Shown: positions 32,990 through 45,815 of the stretch, one piece after another
Layout of the letters: each line of letters starts with the position of its first letter
Position numbering within the stretch: position 1 is the stretch's first letter
Source of the DNA: Dastarcus helophoroides
Taxonomy: Eukaryota > Arthropoda > Insecta > Coleoptera > Bothrideridae
Direction of reading: 5' to 3'
Assembly (NCBI GenBank): GCA_028583605.1
Contig: CM053331.1
Location: 40,181,283 to 40,245,282, forward strand
Length of the DNA: 64,000 nt
Position numbers and translations under genes: made by a program
The notes under the pieces: model-generated
Told to the model about the DNA's origin: nothing
The model's input: the letters and a program-made list of their open reading frames with translations, nothing else
Database searches by the model: none

Positions 32990-35900
32990 GCAGAGTTAGG
33001 AATACGGATGGGTTATTAAGGGTTATCCTCCCAAACAAATTTTCACGTCAAAAATTAAATATCTAACACAAATAGCTACCACAAAATTATATTCTGCTTG
33101 CTCCTTACTCTTCCTTTGGGATCTAAAGATTCTTCTAATGCTCTCCTTTAAGATCTGCAACCAGGGGACTCTAGCCCTGATACAGTCTTATAGAAGTATG
33201 CAGAGTTAGAAGTATGGATGAGTTATCAAGCGGCGTCCTCCCAAACAAGTTTTCACATCAGAAAAAGAAATATTTAAAACTAATAGTTAACGCAAAATTA
33301 TATTCTGCTTGCTCTCTACTTTTTCTTTGGAAGCTGAAGATTCTTTTGTTTCTATCATTTAGGATCTGTAACCAGGGGGCCCTAGTCCTGATACAGTCTT
33401 GTAGGAGTACGTAGGGATAGGAGTACGGATGGGTTATCAAGGGTTATCCTCCCAAACAAATTTTCACGTCAAAAATTAAATATTTAACACAAATAGTTAC
33501 CACAAAATTATATTCTGCTTGCTCCTTACTCTTCCTTTGGGATCTAAAGATTCTTCTAATACTCTCCTTCAAGATCTGCAATCAGGGGACTCTAGCCCTG
33601 ATACAGTCTTATAGAAGTATGCAGAGTTAGAAGTATGGATGAGTTATCAAGCGGCGTCCTCTCAAACAAGTTTTCACATCAGAAAAAGAAATATTTAAAA
33701 CTAATAGTTAACACAAAATTATATTCTGCTTGCTCTCTACTTTTTCTTTGGAAGCTGAAGATTCTTTTGTTTCTATCATTTAGGATCTGTAACCAGGGGG
33801 CCCTAGTCCTGATACAGTCTTGTAGGAGTACGCAGAGTTAGGAGTACGGATGGGTTATCAAGGGTTATCCTCCCAAACAAATTTTTACGTCAAAAATTAA
33901 ATATTTAACACAAATAGTTACCACAAAATTATATTCTGCTTGCTCCTTACTCTTCCTTTGGGATCTAAAGATTCTTCTAATACTCTCCTTCAAGATCTGC
34001 AATCAGGGGACTCTAGCCCTGATACAGTCTTATAGAAGTATGCAGAGTTAGAAGTATGGATGAGTTATCAAGCGGCGTCCTCTCAAACAAGTTTTCACAT
34101 CAGAAAAAGAAATATTTAAAACTAATAGTTAACACGAAATTATATTCTGCTTGCTCTCTACTTTTTCTTTGGAAGCTGAAGATTCTTTTGTTTCTATCAT
34201 TTAGGATCTGTAACCAGGGGGCCCTAGTCCTGATACAGTCTTGTAGGAGTACGCAGAGTTAGGAGTACGGATGGGTTATCAAGGGTTATCCTCCCAAACA
34301 AATTTTTACGTCAAAAATTAAATATTTAACACAAATAGTTACCACAAAATTATATTCTGCTTGCTCCTTACTCTTCCTTTGGGATCTAAAGATTCTTCTA
34401 ATGCTCTCCTTTAAGATCTGCAACTAGGAGACTCTAGCCCTGATACAGTCTTATAGAAGTATGCAGAGTTAGAAGTATGGATGAGTTATCAAGCGGCGTC
34501 CTCCCAAACAAGTTTTCACATCAGAAAAAGAAATATTTAAAACTAATAGTTAACGCAAAATTATATTCTGCTTGCTCTCTACTTTTTCTTTGGAAGCTGA
34601 AGATTCTTTTGTTTCTATCATTTAGGATCTGTAACCAGGGGGCCCTAGTCCTGATACAGTCTTGTAGGAGTACGCAGAGTTATGAGTACGGATGGGTTAT
34701 CAAGGGTTATCCTCCCAAACAAATGTTCACGTCAAAAATTAAATATTTAACACAAATAGTTACCACAAAATTATATTCTGCTTGCTCCTTGCTCTTCCTT
34801 TGGGATCTAAAGATTCTTCTAATGCTCTCCTTTAAGATCTGCAACCAGGGGACTCTAGCCCTGATACAGTCTTATAGAAGTATGCAGAGTTAGAAGTATG
34901 GATGAGTTATCAAGCGGCGTCCTCCCAAACAAGTTTTCACATCAGAAAAAGGAATATTTAAAACTAATAGTTAACACAAAATTATATTCTGCTTGCTCTC
35001 TACTTTTCCTTTGGAAGCTGAAGATTCTTTTGTTTCTATCATTTAGGATCTGTAACCAGGGGGCCCTAGTCCTGATACAGTTTTGTAGGAGTACGCAGAG
35101 TTAGGAGTACGGATGGGTTATCAAGGGTTATCCTCCCAAACAAATTTTCACGTCAAAAATTAAATATTTAACACAAATAGTTACCACAAAATTATATTCT
35201 GCTTGCTCCTTGCTCTTCCTTTGGGATCTAAAGATTCTTCTAATGCTCTCCTTTAAGATCTGCAACCAGGGGACTCTAGCCCTGATACAGTCTTATAGAA
35301 GTATGCAGAGTTAGAAGTATGGATGAGTTATCAAGCGGCGTCCTCCCAAACAAGTTTTCACATCAGAAAAATAAATATTTAAGACAAATAGTTAACACAA
35401 AATTATATTCTGCTTGCTCTCTACTTTTCCTTTGGAAGCTGAAGATTCTTTTGTTTCTATCATTTAGGATCTGTAACCAGGGGGCCCTAGTCCTGATACA
35501 GTTTTGTAGGAGTACGCAGAGTTAGGAGTACGGATGGGTTATCAAGGGTTATCCTCCCAAACAAATTTTCACGTCAAAAATTAAATATTTAACACAAATA
35601 GTTACCACAAAATTATATTCTGCTTGCTCCTTACTCTTCCTTTGGGATCTAAAGATTCTTCTAATGCTCTCCTTTAAGATCTGCAACCAAGGGACTCTAG
35701 CCCTGATACAGTCTTATAGAAGTATGCAGAGTTAGAAGTATGGATGAGTTATCAAGCGGCGTCCTCCCAAACAAGTTTTCACATCAGAAAAATAAATATT
35801 TAAGACAAATAGTTAACACAAAATTATATTCTGCTTGCTCTCTACTTTTTCTTTGGGAGCTGAAGATTCTTTTGTTTCTATCCTTTAAGATCTGTAACCA

Positions 35901-36200
35901 GGGGGCCCTGGTCCTGATACAGTCTTGTAGGAGTACGCAGAGTTAGGAGTACGAATGGGTTATCAAGGGTTATCCTCCCAAACAAATTTTCACGTCAAAA
36001 ATTAAATATTTAACACAAATAGTTACCACAAAATTATATTCTGCTTACTCCTTACTCTTCCTTTGGGATCTAAAGATTCTTCTAATGCTCTCCTTTAAGA
36101 TCTGCAACCAGGGGACTCTAGCCCTGATACAGTCTTATAGAAGTAGGCAGAGTTAGAAGTATGGATGAGTTATCAAGCGGCGTCCTCTCAAACAAGTTTT
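32990..36200 (-). repeat. homogeneous 421-bp higher-order array
   Basis: At least seven near-identical dimers of the ~210-bp monomer repeat with an exact 421-bp period; for example, GGATGAGTTATCAAGCGGCG recurs at about 33216, 33637, 34058, 34479, 34900, 35321 and 35742. The two monomers differ in blocks such as GTAACCAGGGGGCCCTAGTC and GCAACCAGGGGACTCTAGCC. The same 421-bp unit in opposite orientation occurs at 39.6-41.2 kb. Open frames of 68 codons recur once per unit and are by-products. Confidence 0.9.
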
Positions 36201-36417
36201 CACATCAGAAAAAGAAATATTTAAAACTAATAGTTAACACGAAATTATATTCTGCTTGCTCTCTACTTTTCCTTTGGGAGCTGAAGATTCTTTTTTTTCT
36301 ATCCTTTTTTCTATCCTAGTCCTGATACAGACTTGTAGGAGTACGTAGGGATAGGAGTACGGATGGGTTATCAAGGGGCATCCTCCCAAATAGTTTTTTA
36401 CATCAGAAATTAAATAT

Positions 36418-37325
36418 TGTTGCAGGCTATCAGCTCGAATGATTATTGCGCCGTGAATTATAACCACTTTATTTCCAAGCTAAACTCGGAACACTACAAC
36501 TGAATAATTAACTCATTTCTAACTACCAACTACACTGACTTCTGTCTGTTTGATTCGGGTTTTCTGGTTCGGGTTCTAGAAGTTTTCAGCAGATAAGGCT
36601 TATCGTTTGCCTGACTTTAACTAACTCGAGGGAAAGGCGTCCACCTTATATAGTTTTCGCTTCCGGGTTCTAGAAGTTTTCGGCAGATAAAGCTTATCGT
36701 TTGCCGCATTTTGTGGAACGCTTATCTGCCGTTTGCTTCATTATCGCGGCGGCTTTCCCTCAACAGATCTTTCTAAACAATTTCCTTACGTTTTAAATTC
36801 TATAATTACATTTCATTACAATACGTAAACTGAGGATTACCCAACAAAATAAGAATAAAAAAACTAGATTAACATAAAATTTAACTAAAACTACAAGTCT
36901 CCAAATTTCTATTTTGTAATGTTTCAATTTTCTATATTTTTACATGCTTCTCTTCTACAGTTTAATAATGAATTAAATTGCAATTACCAAAAACAAATTA
37001 AAGATCAAATACTAGGCGTAAAAATACCTTCATGCCTCATTATTTAAGAAAAAGAAAAAAATTGCGTTAGCATGACTTGCCAAACAATTCAAGTAAACAT
37101 TCCGCAGTTATGCCCATCCATAATGACGCAGCAATGAAAAAAAGTTTCATTATTCAGGTAAAAATCAAATAATGAAAGGTTATCAAGTTTGAAAGCTTCA
37201 CGTGAATACGGCGGCTTTAAAGTTCCCTGCCCCCGTTAGCGCATCTTTAAAGATCTATCCAAGTATGGCGAGCCTCCAGAATTGTGGTTTCTCGTTCCTA
37301 AATTCCAAAATTACATTTTGTTACA
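36418..37325 (-). mobile_element. solo LTR-like insertion, long form, reverse orientation
   Basis: A 908-bp reverse copy of the 28.5-kb element, starting TGTTGCAGGC and ending TTTTGTTACA on the plus strand, flanked by ATAT on both sides. It is the mirror counterpart of 28459-29297 in the palindrome and includes ~70 bp that the left copy lacks. Confidence 0.75.
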
Positions 37326-38765
37326 ATATTTGACTCAAATAATTCACACAAAATTATATTTTGCTTGGTCTCTTCTCTTTCTTTAGAATCTAGAAATTCT
37401 TATAATTTTTTCCTTTAAGATCTGCAACTAGAGGGCCCTAGCCCTGATACAATCTTATAGGAGTAGCAGAGGTTAAAGTACGGATGGGTTATCAAGGGTC
37501 ATTCTCCCAAACAAGTTTTTATATAAGAAGTTAAATGGTTAACACAAAATTATATTCTGCTTGCACTCTTCTTGCCCTTTAGGAGCTAGAGATTTTTTTA
37601 ATTCATTTATTTAAAATCTGCAACTAGGGGGCGCTAGCCCTAATACAATCTTATATATTGTAAGAGTATGGATGGGTTATCAAGGGTCATTCTCCTAAAC
37701 AAAATGTTGCATTTAAAATTGAACAGTTAACACAAAATACACAAAATCATATTCTGCTTACGTTCTACCCTGCATTCAAGATCTAGAGATTGTAGAAGTA
37801 CGGATGGGTTATCCTCCCAAACAAGTTTTCACATTAGAAATTGAATATTCAAAACAAATAATTAACACAAAATTATATTTTGCTTGCTCTTTACGGTTCC
37901 TTTGGGATCTTGAGATTCTTCTAATTCTCTCCTTTAAGATTTGCAACCAGAGAGCCCTCGCTCTGGCGCAACCATCGACTAGTTTCAAGGCTGCTTTAAA
38001 ATCTCGTCCCAATGGGTGTTATTTTGCCTTTAATTGGTCATTCCTTTCGCCGCTATCAACGGCTCCAATCAGCGGTAAAATTAAACGGATAATCTCGTAA
38101 ATTCGATCGCATCAGCTGCACGAAACGTCGAACACTTTTAGTAGTTCTTTGACAGGTCCAATTCCGGAAGAAATATATCCTGTACTGACTCTGGCCGTGG
38201 AAGCCTTCGTTATCATATTTGTGTTAAATATTCAATGTCTAATGTAAAAACTAAAAGAGAGAATTAGAAGAATCTCCAGATCCCGAAGGAAGAGTAGACT
38301 GCAAGCAAAATATGATGTTGTATTAACTATTCAATTTTTGATATAAAAACCTGTTTAGGAGTATGGCCCTTGATAACCCATCCGTACTCCTACAGTATAC
38401 TGATTTGAAGGGAAAACCTAAGCAATGTTTTTGTGTATTTGTGTAACGCCAATTAAATGCCCATTTTTTTGTGAATAACCTTGTTAACCATCCATACTTA
38501 CAAATTAAGCTTGTATTAGCTGTGGCCCCCTAGTGCAATTTTTAAATGAATTATTTTTAGCTCAAAGGAAAAGAGTGCAAAGAATTAATTTTTTGTTAAC
38601 CATTTAACTTTATAAAACTTGTTTGGAGAATATTATAAATTATATACCTCTGCTACTCCTAAAGATTATGGGCTAGGGCCCTTTTCAACTTAAAGGAAAA
38701 ATATAAGAATTCAGTCCTAGAAAAGAAGAAGAATAATTTAATTTTGTGTGAATTATTTAAGTCTT

Positions 38766-39663
38766 TGTAACAAAATGTAATTTTGGAATTTAGGAACGAG
38801 AAACCACAATTCTGGAGGCTCGCCATACTTGGATAGATCTTTAAAGATGCGCTAACGGGGGCAGGGAAATTTAAAGCCGGCGTATTCACGTGAAGCTTTC
38901 AAACGTGATAACCTTTCATTATTTGATTTTTACCTGAATAATGAAATGTTTTTTCATTGCTGCGTCATTATGGATGGGCATAACTCCGGAATGTTTACTT
39001 GAATTGTTTGGCAAGTCATGCTAAGGCAATTTTTTTTCTTTTTCTTAAATAATGAGGCATGAAAGTATTTTTACGCCTAGTATTTGATTTTTAATTTGTT
39101 TTTGGTAATTGCAATTTAATTCATTATTAAACTGAGGAAGAGAAGCATGTAAAAGTATAGAAAATTGAAACATTACAAAATAGAAATTTGGAGACTTGTA
39201 GTTTTAGTTAAATTTTATGTTAATCTAGTTTTGTTATTCTTATTTTGTTGGGTAATCCTCAGTTTACGTATTGTAATAAAATGTAATTATAGAACTTAAA
39301 ACGTAGGAAAATTTTTTGGAAAGATCTGTTAAGGGAAAGCCGCCGCGATAATGAAGCAAACGGCAGATAAGCGTTCCAGAAAATGCGGCAAACGATAAGC
39401 TTTATCTGCCGAAAACTTCTAGAACCCGGAAGCGAAAACTATATAAGGTGGACGTCTTTCCCTCGAGTTAGTTAAAAGTCAGGCAAACGATAAACCTTAT
39501 CTGCTGAAAACTTCTAGAACCCGAACCAGAAAACCCGAATCAAACAGACAGAAGTCAGTGTAGTTAGTAGTTAGAAATGAGTTAATTATTCAGTTGTAGT
39601 GTTCCGAAATAAATTGGTTATAATTCACGGCGTAATAATCATTTGCGCTGATAGCCCGCAACA
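38766..39663 (+). mobile_element. solo LTR-like insertion, long form
   Basis: An 898-bp copy, TGTAAC … CGCAACA, with TATATAAGGTGG and a shortened end region in which part of the sequence between GTTCCG and AAATAAA is deleted. The right flank reads ATAC rather than ATAT. It parallels 28459-29297 and mirrors 41530-42437. Confidence 0.75.
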
Positions 39664-41529
39664 ATACTTAATTTCTGATGTAAAAAACTATTTGGGAGGA
39701 TGCCCCTTGATAACCCATCCGTACTTTTATCCCTACGTACTCCTACAAGACTGTATCAGGACTAAAGCCCCCTGGTTACAGATCTTAAAGCATAGAAACA
39801 AAAGAATCTTCAGCTCCCAAAGGAAAAGTAGAGAGCAAGCAGAATATAATTTTGTGTTAACTATTTGTCTTAAATATTTCTTTTTCTCATGTGAAAACTT
39901 GTTTGAGAGGACGCCGTTTGATGACTCATCCGTACTTCTAACTCTGCATACTTCTATAAGACTGTATCAGGGCTAGAGTCCCTTGGTTGCAGATCTTAAA
40001 AGAGAGCATTAGAAGAATCTTTAGATCCCAAAGGAAGAGTAAGGAGCAAGCAGAATATAATTTTGTAGTAACTATTTGTGCCAAATATTTAATTTTTGAC
40101 GTGAAAATTTGTTTGGGAGGATAACCCTTGATAACCCATCCGTACTCCTAACTCTGCGTACTCCTACAAGACTGTATCAGGACTAGGGCCCCCTGGTTAC
40201 AGATCCTAAATTATAGAAACAAAAAATCTTTAGCTTCCAAAGAAAAAGTAGAGAGCAAGCAGAATATAATTTCGTGTTAACTATTAGTTTTAAATATTTC
40301 TTTTTCTGATGTGAAAACTTGTTTGAGAGGACGCCGCTTGATAACTCATCCATACTTCTAACTCTGCATACTTCTATAAGACTGTATCAGGGCTAGAGTC
40401 TCCTAGTTGCAGATCTTAAAGGAGAGCATTAGAAGAACCTTTAGATCCCAAAGGAAGAGTAAGGAGCAAGCAGAATATAATTTTGTGGTAACTATTTGTG
40501 TTAAATATTTAATTTTTGACGTAAAAATTTGTTTGGGAGGATAACCCTTGATAACCCATCCGTACTCCTAACTCTGCGTACTCCTACAAGACTGTATCAG
40601 GACTAGGGCCCCCTGGTTACAGATCCTAAATTATAGAAACAAAAAATCTTCTGCTTCCAAAGAAAAAGTAGAGAGCAAGCAGAATATAATTTTGCGTTAA
40701 CTATTAGTTTTAAATATTTCTCTTTCTGATGTAAAAACTTGTTTGGGAGGACGCCGCTTGATAACTCATCCATACTTCTAACTCTGCATACTTCTATAAG
40801 ACTGTATCAGGGCTAGAGTCCCCTGGTTGCAAATCTTAAAGGAGAGCATTATAAGAATCTTTAGATCCCAAAGGAAGAGTAAGGAGCAAGCAGAATATAA
40901 TTTTGTGGTAACTATTTGTGTTAAATATTTAATTTTTAACGTGAAAATTTGTTTGGGAGGATAACCCTTGATAACCCATCCGTACTCCTAACTCTGCGTA
41001 CTCCTATGAGACTGTATCAGGGCAAAGGCCCTCTGGTTTTAGATCTTAAAGGAGAGAATTATAAGAATCTCTAAATCCCAAAGAAAGAATAGAGAGCAAG
41101 CAGAATATAATTTTGTGTTAACTATTTGTATTAAATATTCAATTTCTGCTATAAAAACTTATTTGGGAGGATAACCCTTGGTAAACAATCCGTACTTTTA
41201 CCTCAGGGGGCCCAGATCTTATGGGAGTACGTAGGGATAAGAGTATGGATGAGTTATCGAGGGTCATCCTCCAAATAGTTTTTCCTCAACTGAATATACA
41301 CAATAGTTTTACACATCAGAAAAAGAAATATTTAAAACTAATAGTTAACACGAAATTATATTCTGCTTGCTCTCTACTTTTCCTTTGGGAGCTGAAGATT
41401 CTTTTTTTTTCTATCCTTTTTTCTATCCTAGTCCTGATACAGACTTGTAGGAGTACGTAGGGATAGGAGTACGGATGGGTTATCAAGGGGCATCCTCCCA
41501 AATAGTTTTTTACATCAGAAATTAAATAT

Positions 41530-42437
41530 TGTTGCAGGCTATCAGCTCGAATGATTATTGCGCCGTGAATTATAACCACTTTATTTCCAAGCTAAACTCG
41601 GAACACTACAACTGAATAATTAACTCATTTCTAACTACCAACTACACTGACTTCTGTCTGTTTGATTCGGGTTTTCTGGTTCGGGTTCTAGAAGTTTTCA
41701 GCAGATAAGGCTTATCGTTTGCCTGACTTTAACTAACTCGAGGGAAAGGCGTCCACCTTATATAGTTTTCGCTTCCGGGTTCTAGAAGTTTTCGGCAGAT
41801 AAAGCTTATCGTTTGCCGCATTTTGTGGAACGCTTATCTGCCGTTTGCTTCATTATCGCGGCGGCTTTCCCTTAACAGATCTTTCTAAAAATTTCCTTAC
41901 GTTTTAAGTTCTATAATTACATTTTATTACAATACGTAAACTGAGGATTACCCAACAAAATAAGAATAACAAAACTAGATTAACATAAAATTTAACTAAA
42001 ACTACAAGTCTCCAAATTTCTATTTTGTAATGTTTCAATTTTCTATATTTTTACATGCTTCTCTTCTACAGTTTAATAATGAATTAAATTGCAATTACCA
42101 AAAACAAATTAAAAATCAAATACTAGGCGTAAAAATACTTTCATGCCTCATTATTTAAGAAAAAGAAAAAAAATTGCCTTAGCATGACTTGCCAAACAAT
42201 TCAAGTAAACATTCCGGAGTTATGCCCATCCATAATGACGCAGCAATGAAAAAACGTTTCATTATTCAGGTAAAAATCAAATAATGAAAGGTTATCACGT
42301 TTGAAAGCTTCACGTGAATACGGCGGCTTTAAATTTCCCTGCCCCCGTTAGCGCATCTTTAAAGATCTATCCAAGTATGGCGAGCCTCCAGAATTGTGGT
42401 TTCTCGTTCCTAAATTCCAAAATTACATTTTGTTACA
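41530..42437 (-). mobile_element. solo LTR-like insertion, long form, reverse orientation
   Basis: A 908-bp copy nearly identical to 36418-37325, flanked by ATAT (41526-41529 and 42438-42441). It belongs to the 2.2-kb segmental duplication. Confidence 0.75.
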
Positions 42438-43511
42438 ATATTTGACTTAAATAATTCACACAAAATTATATTGTGCTTGCTCTCTTCTCTTTCTTTAGGA
42501 TCTAGAAATTCTTATAATTTTTTCCTTTAAGATCTGCAACTAGAGGGCCCTAGCCCTGATACAATCTTATAGGAGTAGCAGAGGTTAAAGTACGGATGGG
42601 TTATCAAGGGTCATTCTCCCAAACAAGTTTTTATATAAGAAGTTAAATGGTTAACACAAAATTATATTCTGCTTGCACTCTTCTTGCCCTTTAGGAGCTA
42701 GAGATTTTTTTAATTCATTTATTTAAAATCTGCAACTAGGGGGCGCTAGCCCTAATACAATCTTATATATTGTAAGAGTATGGATGGGTTATCAAGGGTC
42801 ATTCTCCTAAACAAAATGTTGCATTTAAAATTGAACAGTTAACACAAAATACACAAAATCATATTCTGCTTACGTTCTACCCTGCATTCAAGATCTAGAG
42901 ATTGTAGAAGTACGGATGGGTTATCCTCCCAAACAAGTTTTCACATTAGAAATTGAATATTCAAAACAAATAATTAACACAAAATTATATTTTGCTTGCT
43001 CTTTACGGTTCCTTTGGGATCTTGAGATTCTTCTAATTCTCTCCTTTAAGATTTGCAACCAGAGAGCCCTCGCTCTGGCGCAACCATCGACTAGTTTCAA
43101 GGCTGCTTTAAAATCTCGTCCCAATGGGTGTTATTTTGCCTTTAATTGGTCATTCCTTTCGCCGCTATCAACGGCTCCAATCAGCGGTAAAATTAAACGG
43201 ATAATCTCGTAAATTCGATCGCATCAGCTGCACGAAACGTCGAACACTTTTAGTAGTTCTTTGACAGGTCCAATTCCGGAAGAAATATATCCTGTACTGA
43301 CTCTGGCCGTGGAAGCCTTCGTTATCATATTTGTGTTAAATATTCAATGTCTAATGTAAAAACTAAAAGAGAGAATTAGAAGAATCTCCAGATCCCGAAG
43401 GAAGAGTAGACTGCAAGCAAAATATGATGTTGTATTAACTATTCAATTTTTGATATAAAAACCTGTTTAGGAGTATGGCCCTTGATAACCCATCCGTATT
43501 CCTACAGTATA

Positions 43512-45690
43512 TAAGCTGACTGTATCAGAAAAAAACCTTGGTAATGTTTTTAAGTTTTCACTTCTGTTGGTAGCCTCTATAATTACCCATTTTTTTGTTT
43601 CATAACTCTATGTAACCAGTAGAGAATTAAGCTGGGGTAAATTAGCTGTTGGCTGCAAAGGACAATGCTTTATAAGATCGATATAATTTTATAGCAGCAA
43701 ATACAAAATTTATTTTCTAAAGTTTCAACAAGTCTTCCAACCAGTGATTACACTTTATACACAAACTTTCCCCTGGTTAGGTTATAATTATTATATAATT
43801 ATTATACGCTGTATAACTTACCTAATTATATACCAAAGTTTTCAACTTAAACAAGGTATTAATAACAGCTTAAACTAGATTTCGAATAACGAATAAATTT
43901 ATGATGGCTAAGATGATTATCAAATTGAAACTCCTCGAAGATGTTTTGTGTTTAAACTTTAGAGTATTTGCCACAATATAAAGTTTACGTAAGCCATTGG
44001 ATGCCCCAACAATGGCACGATATTCTAAACCTTGTAATTCTAGAGCCATAAGTGTTGCCCTCAAAAATGCATCAATTTCATTAGGTTACAAACTGAAGGA
44101 AATACTACACTAACATGGGGGCGTCTTGGAATATTAAATTTGTAACCTAACACTTTAACTGTAAAATATCATGTTATGGTTTCCATTAGAGCAAATTTCG
44201 TTTCATTCGATTGGCGCATATTTTAGTGCCCATCAACTATAGAAAATTTTAACCAAATTATACGATGCTTCTTGGATTCTTTCATCGTAATCGTAGTTTA
44301 AGTGAATCCAGGTATCAATATTAGTAAAGTTGATCTCCTTTCTCAATTTTCATAAGTAGTAAACGACAAACAGGTCCGGTCATAGCAAATATTTATCGAA
44401 ACATCGTGAAATTTTTAATATCTGTTGTTGTTTAATTCATTGAGAATATTTAACATGTAAGAATATTGAAGAATTCCACAACCACACACAGTAAGGGTTA
44501 GAAAAATATCAATGAGGTCAGGACGTTAAGTGTCATTAGTCTAGAAATCTAAATAACGAATTCCCAACATAGTGCAACCCACTGGCACAAAACCAACAAA
44601 GAATTAACTCCACCGAAACTGCAACAATGTCGAATCGACTTTAAAAGTTATTTTTCACGTAAACATGACGTTATGTCGATGGAAATGCTACAGAACTATC
44701 GTTAAAGATAACGCGTAGTGAGCTAAGTTGGTCAAGCAGATGGTTATCCCTTCCTGTTGGACATAAATCCCGGCGCTTTTACATGCCTGTGGTTTATTTT
44801 CTTTGGCGCCAGACCCGTCTCTTCGAGAAACTCCTAATACATGGTGATTTCCCGGGGGAGAGTCCGGCGGCCGTGAAAAACAACGCCCGGAAAATGCGCC
44901 GGACAGATTTCGACACACGGCTTAGTCGGGGCGAAAGTGTACATTTTTCGTTATCTGGCTCCCAATTTCGTATCTTTGGTAAGAAGAATCCAAACATATG
45001 GGGGTGATTGATAAGTAACGTGGAGGGATTCAAGGATAAAGCAGCTTATACTTTATTTATTATATATTATATTTATTTATGTTAAATTTTTTTATGTGTT
45101 TCAATTTATTATTTTTAACTACTTCTTCCTCCTTCATTGTTTCCTTTCCTTGTTATGTATTGCTGTCGAACTCAAATGAGAGCGAAACATCGATATTTAA
45201 TGCTACAACCTTTTTCTACTGTTTTGACATTTTTTATACTTTTTATATTTATATAATTTACTTTAAAAAAATTCATGTTTAATTTTGTTTGTTTTAATGA
45301 TGAACAATTACCAAAGGTATTCAGTTGTTTCATTTTGTGTTTAATTCGTGATTTTAAGATGTGGTGAATCACTCAGAGCCAGTGGACATTACAAAGGCTA
45401 TCAATCTTCTATAAAAATAAAGATGACACATTTATAGGGGCAGACACCTGTCTAAAAGAGGCAAGTCTCATAAATATGAGATAAGTTGTATTAGCCAACA
45501 ATAGGAGCTAAATAAACATACAATAGAGTGTTGGTATAAAGACTATTGTCGAACATGCTTCTTCCTGTAAATTAGTAATAAATTTGGTGGGTTCGTCATA
45601 CCATCATTATCCCTCGTCGACTTAATATCCCTTCAGAATCAAATTTCATTTAAAAAAAATTAGCTTCAAATTACATTTATTATAACCCAG
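43512..45690. other. unique DNA with a GC-richer island
   Basis: From 43512 to about 43700 it may be degraded satellite. The rest is AT-rich unique DNA. A 64-codon minus-strand frame (43870-44064) reads MALELQGLEYRAIVGASNGL and looks protein-like, but it starts at TTG and a stop lies seven codons upstream; I do not recognise it. The island 44690-45010 is GC-richer. Confidence 0.45.
44783..45007 (+). other. unrecognised 74-codon frame in a GC-richer island
   Basis: The frame starts at an ATG (MPVVYFLWRQTRLFEKLLIH…) and passes a possible splice donor, TTTG|GTAAGA near 44980, before stopping. It has no known motif, signal peptide or membrane segment. An antisense frame of similar length overlaps it, which weakens the case. 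It could be an exon, a regulatory island or chance. Confidence 0.2.
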
Positions 45691-45694
45691 ATTT

Positions 45695-45815
45695 TGGTAG
45701 AACGGACTGGCCCTTGATTATCTCCGAAAATTAAAATACAAATCTTATCCTCCGAAACCAAGAAAGATTAAAAAACACAACACGCGTTTCGATAGCCAAG
45801 CTATCATCTTCAGAG
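45695..45815 (+). mobile_element. half of a fold-back retroelement
   Basis: Contains GTAGAACGGACTGGCCCTTG, AATACAAATCTTATCC, the A-rich ACACAAC block and ACGCGTTTCGATAGC-CAA-GCTATC, ending in ATCTTCAGAGA. Only the left arm and centre are present. Its hairpin has both partners changed relative to the 21.8-kb copy (GATAGC/GCTATC instead of GACAGC/GCTGTC). Confidence 0.8.

Larger units (their letters stand above)
27653..38399. repeat. large inverted-repeat complex 1 of a ~210-bp satellite
   Basis: The left arm (27653 to about 32773) reads in plus orientation: GTGCAGCTGATGCG, then monomers with ACTGTATCAGGGCTAGGGC, GATAACCCATCCGTACT and AGCAAGCAGAATATAATTTT. The right arm (about 32774-38121) holds the same elements in reverse order and orientation, ending in CGCATCAGCTGCAC. 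The switch lies at ATAAGATCTGGGCCCCCTGA. The arms differ by indels and by array length. Each arm carries a long-form solo LTR near its outer end. From 38122 to 38399 there is non-palindromic sequence shared with complex 2. Open frames of 60-138 codons throughout are repeat translations, not genes. Confidence 0.85.
38400..43511. repeat. large inverted-repeat complex 2 (shorter copy)
   Basis: Plus-orientation satellite and LTR from about 38400 to 41215 are followed by the reverse arm from 41216 to 43233, with the switch in CTCAGGGGGCCCAGATCTTA. That switch is the reverse complement of the one in complex 1. The segment 41312-43511 duplicates 36201-38399 in the same orientation almost exactly, offset by about 5112 bp. 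Complex 2 looks like a shortened tandem repeat of complex 1. The stretch 38400-38765 aligns to 28018-28458 but with many small deletions, unlike anything else in the region. Confidence 0.8.

Noticed and set aside
33214..35946. Seven nearly identical 68-codon frames suggesting a gene family
   Set aside because: They recur exactly every 421 bp with the satellite, have no domain, and arise from both orientations of the same repeat.
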